Assembly (NCBI GenBank): GCA_046481785.1
Contig: JAWOJF010000386.1
Location: forward strand, 1 to 23,342
From: JAWOJF01 sp046481785
GTDB taxonomy: Bacteria; Bacteroidota; Ignavibacteria; Ignavibacteriales; Ignavibacteriaceae
Direction: 5' to 3'
Length of the DNA: 23,342 nt
In this document: in pieces, positions 7,352 to 14,741 of the stretch
Layout: every line of letters starts with the position of its first letter
Position numbering within the stretch: the first letter of the stretch is position 1
The notes under the pieces: model-generated
Database searches by the model: none
The model's input: only the letters and a program-made list of their open reading frames with translations
Told to the model about the DNA's origin: nothing
Translations under genes and position numbers: made by a program

Positions 7352-8905
7352 ATGGAATTACAACATTTAAAGGAAAACCTGGCGTCAGTTCCGGGGGAAA
7401 AAGACACACTAATTAATTATGATATAAATTCATTTGGCAGCCTCGGGATTTATTACAAATCAGTATTCCGGCATAACAGCTTATTATTTTTTATTGGTAA
7501 AAAAGAAACCGAAAAAAGTCTGTATATATTATATGATGCCGGCAGTAAAGAGTCGGAAATATTCCAGGGGGATATTGTCTCATCAGGCAAAACAGACTTA
7601 AGTCTTAAAAAATGCCCCTTGAATACACAAAACCGGAAAGCTGTTCAGTCTATTTTCCCTTTCACTGTTGCATCGATAATAGGATTAAAAAATTCATTTG
7701 GTTTTGGAGACAGGATAGGGCTGGCAAATGCCGGGCACCTGCAGGCACTCAGCGGATACGATTTTTACCCTGTACTTGCACAGCAGTCAATAAGAGAATT
7801 AACAAGAACGGGCAGAAGTGCCGATGAAGTTATGGATGCGGCAGTATGGGCAGTTTTCCAGGAAGGTTATACAAAAGGATTCAGCGCTGATGGTGATCAT
7901 CTGAAAACAACTGAAGATATTGACCTGATGGTAAAAGCCGGGTATAAAATATTTACTTTTGATCCGGGTGAATATGTTGAAAACAATGCAGACGTATACG
8001 ATAAAGAGGATCTGCTTAAAACATTAAAAGATTACCCGTGGGACAAGCTTGGTGATTCACCGGAAGACGCAAAAAAAAGATACCTGAACGGCCCGGTAAA
8101 AATTAATGATCAATTTACAATTAAAGTTGAAGAACTTGCTTTATTAAAGGCATACTGCAAGTATGGGCGCTCATTAGCCCATGTAAAAAAATTATATGAC
8201 CATCTGAAAAAAGCTTATGCTGATTATGATTCGGAAGTTGAAGTATCCGTTGATGAAACGGATTCAGTAACATCTGTTTTTGAGCATTTTTTTATTTCGA
8301 ATGAATTAAAAAGATTAGGTGTGGAGTTTGTAAGTTTAGCTCCAAGGTTTGTAGGTTCATTTGAAAAGGGAATTGATTACAAAGGCGACCTGAAATTATT
8401 TGAAGAAGAATATAAACTTCATGCAGCAATAGCCGAACATTTTGGCAATTATAAAATAAGTCTGCACTCAGGCAGTGATAAATTTTCTGTTTATACAGTT
8501 ATCGGTAAATTAAAAAAAGGATTTATTCATGTTAAAACAGCCGGGACAAGTTATCTTGAAGCTCTAAAGGTTGTTGCCGTTAAACAGCCGGACCTGTTCA
8601 GGGAGATATTTGATTTCAGCCGCGGGCTTTATGATGATGAAAAAAGAACATACCATGTATCGGCTGATCTTAAAAAAGTAAAAGGCGGCTTTGATTATAA
8701 GGATAATGAATTACCCGCCCTGTTCGACTCTATCGATGCAAGGCAGATACTTCATGTTACTTTCGGCAAGGTGCTTTCAGAAAAAGACAAAAAAGGAAAT
8801 TATTTATTTAAGGACAGAATAATTGAGTGCCTTAAAAAGTACGAAGAAACCCATTACCAGATATTAGTTAAACATTTTACAAGGCACCTGGAGCCATTTA
8901 AATAA
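7352..8905 (+). CDS. uxaE: Tagaturonate/fructuronate epimerase
   Basis: A 517-residue protein that I recognise as the UxaE family (first described in Thermotoga), which interconverts D-tagaturonate and D-fructuronate in galacturonate breakdown. Family landmarks include YDINSFGSLGIYYKSVF near the start, NSFGFGDRIGLANAGHL, ADGDHLKT, KIFTFDPGEY, ISLHSGSDKFSVY and HVKTAGTSYLEAL. I chose the ATG at 7352 because AGAGGGAG lies just before it; the frame extends to a TTG at 7322, but that start has no ribosome binding site and adds residues atypical of the family. It stands 112 bp after the regulator gene and may have its own promoter. Its product is the substrate for the SDR encoded next. Length fits the family (about 480-520). 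Confidence 0.88.
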   Translation: MELQHLKENLASVPGEKDTLINYDINSFGSLGIYYKSVFRHNSLLFFIGKKETEKSLYILYDAGSKESEIFQGDIVSSGKTDLSLKKCPLNTQNRKAVQSIFPFTVASIIGLKNSFGFGDRIGLANAGHLQALSGYDFYPVLAQQSIRELTRTGRSADEVMDAAVWAVFQEGYTKGFSADGDHLKTTEDIDLMVKAGYKIFTFDPGEYVENNADVYDKEDLLKTLKDYPWDKLGDSPEDAKKRYLNGPVKINDQFTIKVEELALLKAYCKYGRSLAHVKKLYDHLKKAYADYDSEVEVSVDETDSVTSVFEHFFISNELKRLGVEFVSLAPRFVGSFEKGIDYKGDLKLFEEEYKLHAAIAEHFGNYKISLHSGSDKFSVYTVIGKLKKGFIHVKTAGTSYLEALKVVAVKQPDLFREIFDFSRGLYDDEKRTYHVSADLKKVKGGFDYKDNELPALFDSIDARQILHVTFGKVLSEKDKKGNYLFKDRIIECLKKYEETHYQILVKHFTRHLEPFK

Positions 8906-8933
8906 CCGCTGATGTTGTTGCAGAACTCTCAAA

Positions 8934-9039
8934 TTGTCATTCCGAAGGAGCCTGCCTACCGCAGCAGGTCTTCGACTGAGGAATCTTTCCTTTTTACAAG
9001 TATAAGATTTCTCTCCGCCGCGGCGGATCGAAATGACAA
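8934..9039. repeat. 106-bp palindromic intergenic element
   Basis: The element is bounded by TTGTCATT and its complement AATGACAA. Inside are CCTGC/GCAGG and CCGCCGCGGCGG hairpins and the pair GAGGAATCTT / AAGATTTCTC, which pair nearly perfectly, so the whole unit can fold back on itself. Elements with TGTCATTCCGAAGGAG ends are widespread in this kind of genome, as I recall. It begins 29 bp after the uxaE stop. Confidence 0.7.
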
Positions 9040-9064
9040 AAACTTATCGATCTGCAACACACTG

Positions 9065-9203
9065 CGCTGGGACGTCTGAGAAAGACAACCCTATTATAAC
9101 AAAACACTTTCCTTGTCTCTGCCATTTGAGGTTATCCTTTAAAATATTTTTGTTTGGTAATAAAAGCGTATCCTTTCTCAGACGCCCCAGCGGGGCGTCT
9201 CTA
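9065..9203. repeat. GACGCCCC-ended palindromic element
   Basis: The right end (9178-9203) holds TCAGACGCCCC and GGGGCGTCTCTA around an AGC centre, identical over 26 bp to 15872-15897. The left end is a decayed GGGACGTCTGAGA. An internal GTTATCCTTTAAAA matches, on the opposite strand, a TTTAAAGGATA segment in the 15681-15897 element, so the two are copies of one family. Confidence 0.65.
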
Positions 9204-9289
9204 CAAAGAGAAATACTGTCATTACAAAAAATCTTTTTTTTCCCTGCCCTATGTGAAAAGTAGAAAGTACAGAATAAATATATATTAAT

Positions 9290-9411
9290 CCCGGGCTTCA
9301 GCCCGGGGAGACTTGAGATAAGATTATTGGGCTTTAGCCCTGAACTGAAGTTAATTCAGGGTTAAAGCCGTTATGTTTCTTCGGACTCCCCCATGTTAAA
9401 ACATGGGGTTA
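9290..9411. repeat. Palindromic repeat cluster before the SDR gene
   Basis: It contains CCCGGGCTTCAGCCCGGG (9290-9307), a 40-nt hairpin at 9330-9369 with a 15-bp stem (GGCTTTAGCCCTGAA and its complement with one G:U pair, 10-nt loop), and an inverted CCCCATG/CATGGGG palindrome (to about 9408). With the elements at 8934 and 9065 it fills almost the whole 595-bp gap between uxaE and the SDR gene. About 85 bp of AT-rich sequence remains for a promoter. Confidence 0.75.
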
Positions 9412-9500
9412 ATATAATTTATTTAACACTTTCTACATATAAAAGTTTGGAATAGATTATTCGTAAATAAAAATATTATTAATTAATTCTGAGGGTAATT

Positions 9501-10343
9501 TTGGAATCAAATTCATTTGCTGATATAAAAGACAAGGTCTGTGTTATTACAGGGGGATGCGGTGTTCTTGGTAATGTATTTGCCAAAGGCTTGTTGAGCA
9601 TGGGAGCCAAAGTTGCGGTAATTGATTACAGGAAAGACCGGTGCGAAAACTGTATTCAAAATCTTGAAGGTACTGCGGGTAGGGTTGTCTGCACTTTTGC
9701 AAATGTTCTTGACAGGGAATCATTAATTAAAGCAAAAGAAGAGATAAACAAACAGCTTGGCAAAGTTGATGTTCTGTTAAATGGAGCGGGCGGCAATGCA
9801 CCAAATGCAACCACAAAAAATGAATTTGTTAATCCCTCAAATGTAAATGATCTTTCTAAATCTTTTTTTGGTCTGGAGCTTGACGGCTTCAGAAAAGTTT
9901 TTGATTTAAATTTTCTGGGGACCGTACTTCCCAGTATGATTTTTGCAGAAGACATGCTGGAAAAAGGGGGAGTGATAGTAAATATATCATCAATGAACTC
10001 TTACAGGCCGCTTACAAAAATTCCGGCATATTCTGCGGCAAAAGCATCTATAAATAATTTTACACAATGGCTTGCTGTACATCTTGCAAAAGTTAATGTA
10101 AGGGTAAACGCCATTGCGCCGGGATTTTTCCTTACAAAACAAAATGAATTTTTACTTCTTGATGAAAAAGGGGGGTTAACACCCCGAGGGAATCAAATAA
10201 TATCGGGCACTCCCATGGAAAGATTCGGAAAGCCGGAAGAGCTCCTTGGTACTTTATTCTATCTGATTTCAGATGCTTCTAAATTTGTAACAGGAGTTGT
10301 AATTCCGGTAGACGGCGGATTTAACGCATATTCCGGAGTGTAG
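9501..10343 (+). CDS. uxuB: SDR-family D-mannonate oxidoreductase (fructuronate reductase)
   Basis: A 280-residue short-chain dehydrogenase starting with TTG, 5 nt after GAGGG. It has the Rossmann TGGCGVLG motif (17-24), Asp42 ending strand 2 (suggesting NADH over NADPH), NGAGG (94-98), Asn137, and the catalytic Ser164, Tyr177 and Lys181. The stretches VNDLSKSFF, FDLNFLGT, MNSYRPLTKIPAYSAAK and the ending VDGGFNAYSGV match the SDR-type mannonate oxidoreductases (B. subtilis UxuB/YjmF type), which are unrelated to the long-chain E. coli UxuB. It should reduce D-fructuronate, the UxaE product, to D-mannonate in the cytoplasm. A KduD-like role is an alternative, but the C-terminal pattern and neighbours favour mannonate. 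The LarA-like gene starts 49 bp downstream. Confidence 0.8.
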   Translation: MESNSFADIKDKVCVITGGCGVLGNVFAKGLLSMGAKVAVIDYRKDRCENCIQNLEGTAGRVVCTFANVLDRESLIKAKEEINKQLGKVDVLLNGAGGNAPNATTKNEFVNPSNVNDLSKSFFGLELDGFRKVFDLNFLGTVLPSMIFAEDMLEKGGVIVNISSMNSYRPLTKIPAYSAAKASINNFTQWLAVHLAKVNVRVNAIAPGFFLTKQNEFLLLDEKGGLTPRGNQIISGTPMERFGKPEELLGTLFYLISDASKFVTGVVIPVDGGFNAYSGV

Positions 10344-10392
10344 TATTCTATAAAAACATTTTATTATCTTTGTAAAAATATTTTAATATACC

Positions 10393-11661
10393 ATGATTAT
10401 AACAAAAATAGCTGAAGGTAAAAACTACCTAACTCCGCAGGAAATAAAAGAAACTCTCTGGGAAACATTTGGAAAATTAGGAGACAGGAAAAGAGTACTG
10501 GCTGTTCCGCCGGATATAACACGTTATCATTCTTTTGCGGGCTTTTTAACTGAGCTGGCTTATGAATATTACGGCGGTAAACTTGTTGATGTTCTTCCTG
10601 CACTCGGCACCCATAATGAAATGACCGCTAAAGAAATAAATTATATGTATCCTACTGTTCCGCCGGAATTATTTCGTTATCATGACTGGCGGCACGGTTT
10701 AAGCACTCTGGGTGAAGTACCTTTAAATTACATAAAAGAAATATCCGAAAATAAAGTTGACTACAGCATTCCCATCCAGGTTGATAAACTACTTACAGAA
10801 GGAAACCATGATCTTATTCTTTCAATAGGACAGGTAGTGCCTCATGAAGTAAGCGGAATGGCCAATTATACTAAAAATATATTTATCGGCACCGGTGGAG
10901 CAGAAGGAATTAATAAAAGCCATTTTCTGGGCGCTGCTTACGGCATGGAAAGAATTATGGGAAGAGCAAATACTCCAGTAAGAAAAGTTTTAAACTATGG
11001 TGCGGATAATTTTGCAAAACATCTTCCTATTGTTTATATAATGACTGTAGTTGGAAAAGATGAAAACGGCAAACTTGGAATTAAGGGTTTATTTATTGGC
11101 GACGAGCATGAATGTTTCAACCAGGCAGCAGCGCTTTCTTTACAGGAAAATTTTATAATGCTTGAGAAGCCTTTAAAGAAGGTAGTTGTTTTTCTTGATC
11201 CTGCTGAATACAGAACAACCTGGCTTGGCAATAAAAGTATTTACCGTACCAGGATGGCTATTGATGACGGGGGCGAGCTTATAGTTCTGGCACCTGCGGT
11301 AAAGGGTTTTGGCGAGGACCCGGGAAATGATAAAATAATAGGCAAGTACGGTTATGTAGGAATTGATAAAGTTCTTAAGTTAACAAAGGAAAACGAAGAC
11401 CTGCAGAATGCACTGGGAGCAGCGGCCCATTTAATTCATGGTTCATCTGAAGGCCGGTTTGAAATTACATACTGCCCGGGGAATTTATCAAAAGAAGCTG
11501 TTGAAGGGGTAAATTTCCGGTTTGGTGACATAAATAAGGTGATGCAAAAATATAATCCCGAAAAACTAACCGACGGCTATAATATAGTGGACGGCGAAGA
11601 AGTTTTTTATATCTCCAATCCTGCATTGGGATTATGGGCATACAGAGATAGATTTAATTAG
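10393..11661 (+). CDS. LarA-superfamily nickel-pincer racemase/epimerase, probable D-mannonate/D-gluconate 2-epimerase
   Basis: A 422-residue DUF2088/LarA homologue. The lactate racemase active site is fully conserved: Asp41 and Arg44 in PPDITR (LarA Asp72, Arg75), His74 in LGTHNE (His108), His151 in VPHEVSG (His174), Lys161 in NYTKNIF (Lys184, which tethers the nickel-pincer nucleotide) and His177 in NKSHF (His200, Ni ligand). The spacings His151-Lys161 (10) and Lys161-His177 (16) equal those in LarA. So it should be a nickel-dependent hydroxyacid racemase or epimerase. From memory, one LarA branch epimerises D-gluconate at C2. Lying between a mannonate-forming SDR and gnd-gntK, it most likely converts D-mannonate to D-gluconate; this substrate is inferred. 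The ATG lacks a Shine-Dalgarno site, and TATCTTTG at 10365-10372 resembles the Bacteroidetes -7 element (TAnnTTTG), a weak promoter hint. larB, larC and larE are not in the window. Confidence 0.82.
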   Translation: MIITKIAEGKNYLTPQEIKETLWETFGKLGDRKRVLAVPPDITRYHSFAGFLTELAYEYYGGKLVDVLPALGTHNEMTAKEINYMYPTVPPELFRYHDWRHGLSTLGEVPLNYIKEISENKVDYSIPIQVDKLLTEGNHDLILSIGQVVPHEVSGMANYTKNIFIGTGGAEGINKSHFLGAAYGMERIMGRANTPVRKVLNYGADNFAKHLPIVYIMTVVGKDENGKLGIKGLFIGDEHECFNQAAALSLQENFIMLEKPLKKVVVFLDPAEYRTTWLGNKSIYRTRMAIDDGGELIVLAPAVKGFGEDPGNDKIIGKYGYVGIDKVLKLTKENEDLQNALGAAAHLIHGSSEGRFEITYCPGNLSKEAVEGVNFRFGDINKVMQKYNPEKLTDGYNIVDGEEVFYISNPALGLWAYRDRFN

Positions 11662-11684
11662 AAATTAATTTAATAAGGGAATAA

Positions 11685-13133
11685 ATGAGCAAATCAGATA
11701 TAGGTCTAATCGGTCTCGCAGTGATGGGCGAGAATCTTGTGCTTAATATGGCAAACAAAGGTTTTACCGTTTCGGTATATAACAGGACCACCACCAAAGT
11801 AGATGATTTTATTAACGGCAGGGCAAAGGGAAAATCAATTCTCGGTTTCCATTCAGTTAAAGAACTTGTTGATTCGCTTAAACGCCCGAGAAAAGTTATG
11901 ATAATGGTTAAAGCCGGCAAACCGGTAGATGACCTGATAGAACAGATTATCCCTTTTCTTGAAGAAGGAGATATAATTATTGACGGCGGTAATTCACATT
12001 ATCCGGATAGCACAAGAAGAACAAAATATCTTGAAAGCGAAGGACTTCTGTTTGTTGGTACGGGTGTATCAGGCGGCGAAGAAGGAGCTCTTACCGGTCC
12101 TTCAATTATGCCGGGCGGTTCTGCTGCAGCATGGGAACATGTAAAACCAATTTTCCAGGGAATTGCCGCAAAGGTTGAAGACGGAACCCCCTGCTGTGAC
12201 TGGGTAGGTGAAGACGGTGCAGGGCATTTTGTTAAAATGGTTCATAACGGAATTGAATATGGCGACATGCAGCTTATAAGTGAAGCATACCTGATAATGA
12301 AAAATTTACTTGGTATGTCAAACGATGAAATGCATGAAGTATTTAAAGAGTGGGATGCCGGTGAACTGAACAGCTATCTTATTGAAATAACTGCCGACAT
12401 TTTAGCGTATAAAGAAAATGGTGTTTACTTAATAGATAAAATTCTTGATGCTGCAGGGCAAAAAGGAACCGGTAAATGGACAGGTATAGCTGCTCTGGAG
12501 TTTGGAATACCGTTAACTTTAATCGGCGAGGCCGTATTTGCACGTTCACTTTCTGCAATGAAGGACGAGCGGGTTAAGGCATCCAAAATACTTACTGCAC
12601 CGGCCGTTTCATTTAACGGAGATAAAAAAGAATTTGTTAATGATATAAGGAATGCCCTGTATGCATCCAAAATTGTTTCTTATGCACAGGGTTATGTTTT
12701 AATGCGTACCGCTGCTGAAGAATATAAATGGAATCTTAACTATGGCGGTATAGCTTTAATGTGGCGGGGCGGGTGTATTATACGCTCTATCTTCCTTGGA
12801 AAAATTAAAGAAGCTTTTGATGCAATACCCGATTTGGATAACCTGCTGCTTGCACCATTCTTTAAAGAAAAAATTAAAGCATCTGAAAACTCATGGCGTA
12901 AGGTAGTGTCACAGGCAGTCCTAAATGGAATGTATATACCGGCTCTTTCTACTGCACTTAATTATTATGACGGGTACAGGAGTGAAAGTCTTCCTGCAAA
13001 CTTATTACAGGCACAAAGAGATTATTTTGGTGCGCACATGTATGAAAGAACTGATAAGCCGCGCGGCGAATTCTTTCATACTAACTGGACAGGCAGAGGC
13101 GGAACAACTGCTTCTTCTACTTATTCTGTGTAA
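11685..13133 (+). CDS. gnd: 6-phosphogluconate dehydrogenase, decarboxylating
   Basis: A 482-residue full-length long-type enzyme. It shows the nucleotide-binding GLAVMGENL (11-19 region) with NRT at 33-35, typical of NADP+ use, then the substrate loop GVSGGEEGA (Ser129, Gly130, Gly131), GPSIMPGG, and KMVHNGIEYGD with the catalytic Lys184 and His187-Asn188. The C-terminal helical domain ends in the glycine-rich HTNWTGRGG. It converts 6-phosphogluconate to ribulose 5-phosphate, CO2 and NADPH. A good AAGGGA ribosome site lies before the ATG, 23 bp after the LarA-like gene, so the two are surely co-transcribed. In this operon it serves gluconate made from uronates and need not be part of a glucose-fed oxidative pentose phosphate pathway. 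Confidence 0.96.
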   Translation: MSKSDIGLIGLAVMGENLVLNMANKGFTVSVYNRTTTKVDDFINGRAKGKSILGFHSVKELVDSLKRPRKVMIMVKAGKPVDDLIEQIIPFLEEGDIIIDGGNSHYPDSTRRTKYLESEGLLFVGTGVSGGEEGALTGPSIMPGGSAAAWEHVKPIFQGIAAKVEDGTPCCDWVGEDGAGHFVKMVHNGIEYGDMQLISEAYLIMKNLLGMSNDEMHEVFKEWDAGELNSYLIEITADILAYKENGVYLIDKILDAAGQKGTGKWTGIAALEFGIPLTLIGEAVFARSLSAMKDERVKASKILTAPAVSFNGDKKEFVNDIRNALYASKIVSYAQGYVLMRTAAEEYKWNLNYGGIALMWRGGCIIRSIFLGKIKEAFDAIPDLDNLLLAPFFKEKIKASENSWRKVVSQAVLNGMYIPALSTALNYYDGYRSESLPANLLQAQRDYFGAHMYERTDKPRGEFFHTNWTGRGGTTASSTYSV

Positions 13134-13134
13134 A

Positions 13135-13403
13135 TGCAGGGGAAGCAGTAGGCAGGGAAGGCAGGGAAGGCAAGTAGGCAGTAGGCAAGGTAAGGCAAGT
13201 CCACAGTCGGCAGTCTTCAGTCGGCAAGGGAGCATGGAAGGCAAGGAAGGCAAGTAGGCAGTAGGCAAGGTAAGACAAGTCCACAGTCGGCAGTCTTCAG
13301 TCGGCAAGAGGGCAAGTAGGCAGAAGGCAGTATGCAAATAAGGCAAGTAGGCAGTATGCAAATAAGGCAGTAGGCAAGGTAAGGCAAGTAGGCAGGGATG
13401 TAT
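13135..13403. repeat. Purine-rich minisatellite between gnd and gntK
   Basis: The 325-bp gap is nearly all GGCA-based repeats: GGCAGTA, GGCAAGTA and GGCAAGG units in varying order. A higher-order unit of 80 bp occurs twice (13168-13228 and 13248-13308, one base different in the shared core), each containing AGTCCACAGTCGGCAGTC. After it a 24-bp unit with GGCAGTATGCAAATAAGG occurs twice (about 13326-13373). The + strand is strongly G/A-rich and shows no large hairpin. Open frames through it on either strand are low-complexity and not genes. Confidence 0.9.
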
Positions 13404-13458
13404 AAAACTGCCGGTTGATATTATTAGAATTACATAACAAATAATCAAAGAGATTAAA

Positions 13459-13947
13459 TTGATTTTTATTGTAATGGGTGTTGCCGGCTGCGGTAAAACA
13501 ACTGTCGGCAAATTATTGGCTGAATCTCTCGGCTATAAATATATTGAGGGGGATGAATATCATCCGGCGGAGAATGTAAAAAAAATGAGTTCCGGGATAC
13601 CGCTTAATGATGATGACCGCTATGGCTGGCTTGTGAGTCTGAGGAAAGAGATTGAATTGTCTAAAGCCCATGATCAGGGGGCTGTTCTTACCTGCTCTGC
13701 TTTAAAAGAAAAATACAGGAAGATACTGAAGCAGGATGATGAAGATGTAAAATTTATTTATTTAAAAGGTTCTTTTGAGGCAATTAAAAGCAGGATGGAA
13801 CAAAGGCAAAACCATTACTTCAAACCTTCGCTGCTTCAAAGCCAATTTGATACGCTCGAAGAGCCTGCATATGCCTTCACTGCTGATGCATTGGCGCCGG
13901 CAGAAGAAACGGTACAAAACGTGTTGGCAGAGTATGCAGTGTTGTAG
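13459..13947 (+). CDS. gntK: Gluconokinase
   Basis: A 162-residue P-loop kinase of the GntK family, with MGVAGCGKTT (residues 6-15; Lys13 binds phosphates) and the family hallmark GDEYHP..N..KM..GIPL.D.DR..WL. It phosphorylates D-gluconate at O6 with ATP, giving the substrate of Gnd. I take the TTG at 13459, preceded by AAAGAG, because a later ATG at 13474 would remove the first beta strand before the P-loop. It lies 325 bp after gnd across a minisatellite, so it may be the last gene of the same transcript or have its own promoter. No gluconate transporter is nearby, which supports an internal source of gluconate. Confidence 0.94.
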   Translation: MIFIVMGVAGCGKTTVGKLLAESLGYKYIEGDEYHPAENVKKMSSGIPLNDDDRYGWLVSLRKEIELSKAHDQGAVLTCSALKEKYRKILKQDDEDVKFIYLKGSFEAIKSRMEQRQNHYFKPSLLQSQFDTLEEPAYAFTADALAPAEETVQNVLAEYAVL

Positions 13948-13951
13948 AGCG

Positions 13952-14017
13952 GTTTAGTTTGTCCGCGGTGTAAGTTTAGTTTGTCCGCCGTATAAGTTTA
14001 GTCTATCCGCCATCTAG
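13952..14017. repeat. Three tandem copies of a 22-bp unit
   Basis: Units start at 13952, 13974 and 13996. Each begins GTTTAGT and contains GTCCGC or ATCCGCC; the first two differ at two positions and the third is more diverged. The array starts 5 bp after the gntK stop. A 22-bp period does not keep a reading frame, so it is non-coding. Confidence 0.8.
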
Positions 14018-14217
14018 GGGCACTGAATCTCCCTGTTCCCGCCTTCGGCGTGTCTCCTCTTTTTAGAGCATAGGCGATGACCTAAAGCTAGATTTGTTAA
14101 ATCCATAACACTGTCTTTTATTACATCTCCCGACGAGTCACATAGGCTCTACGGGATTTTGTACAGCAATCTCTAGGGGTGGAATATTTATAGCATAGAG
14201 TAGAAACAGAAGAGCAA
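14018..14217. other. Intergenic stretch without a gene
   Basis: I see no gene here. It holds a CGCCTTCGGCG hairpin (about 14041-14051) and a segment with CTCCCGACGAGTCACA, AGGCTCT and CGGGATTTT (14126-14160) related to sequences at 1652-1673 and 1918-1943, so another dispersed repeat. Confidence 0.5.
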
Positions 14218-14704
14218 GAGGCTGTCCCAAAAGTCAATTTGAGTGAATATATTTTCATTTTTTAATTAGCATGATTATTAAGGATTTTAATATCCTCCGA
14301 AGAGAGTGTGTAAAAATTAAAGACTGGAATAAATATTAACTTTATTGATTAACCCCATGTTTTAACATGGGGGAGCCTAAAGAACCATAACGGGCTTTAG
14401 CCCCCGAAGGGTCGGGACACGCACAATTAAGGCAAATTGTGGCTAAAGCCTCCATGCTTATTGTTTTTCTCCCACGACTTAAAAGTCGTGGCAATTGATA
14501 TCCTCTCCTTGTGAAGTTAAGGCTGAGTTGTACAATAGACACGTCAGCCTGAGGGACATGAGACAATATTATAAGGGCTTTAGTCTTGAGTTAGCTTCAT
14601 TTCAGGGCTAAAGCCCGTGTTATGGTTCTTTAGGCTCCCCCATGTTAAAACATGGGGTTAATCAATAAAATTATATTCACTCAAAATGATTTTGGGACAG
14701 CCTC
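14218..14704. mobile_element. 487-bp MITE-like element with long inverted ends, no transposase
   Basis: Both ends read inward GAGGCTGTCCCAAAA, then 4-5 variable bases, then TTTGAGTGAATATA (14218-14251 and, inverted, 14672-14704). A second inverted pair of about 66 bp lies inside (14338-14403 against 14605-14671), containing CCCCATG/CATGGGG and GGGCTTTAGCCC hairpins. The middle carries CAATT/AATTG and CCACGAC/GTCGTGG (14472-14491) hairpins. Only the left side has an extra 86 bp (14252-14337). The ends resemble those of insertion sequences (I think of IS1182-like termini, unsure). I see no target-site duplication and no coding capacity, so it would need a transposase in trans. Confidence 0.7.
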
Positions 14705-14741
14705 ATCTTAGGTTAAATCAGCAATAACTTTTGCGATATTC

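Noticed and set aside
9033..9263. Plus-strand open frame of 76 codons between uxaE and the SDR gene
   Set aside because: It runs through two palindromic repeat elements and has no ribosome site or recognisable protein pattern.
10393..11661. Annotation as a plain lactate racemase
   Set aside because: The active site is LarA-like, but the operon is for sugar acids and no lactate dehydrogenase or lar maturation gene is near; a mannonate/gluconate substrate fits better.
13005..13511. Long minus-strand open frame (168 codons) over the gnd end, the minisatellite and the gntK start
   Set aside because: Its product is a low-complexity Leu/Pro/Cys/Thr repeat that simply translates the GGCA-based minisatellite, and it overlaps two certain genes.
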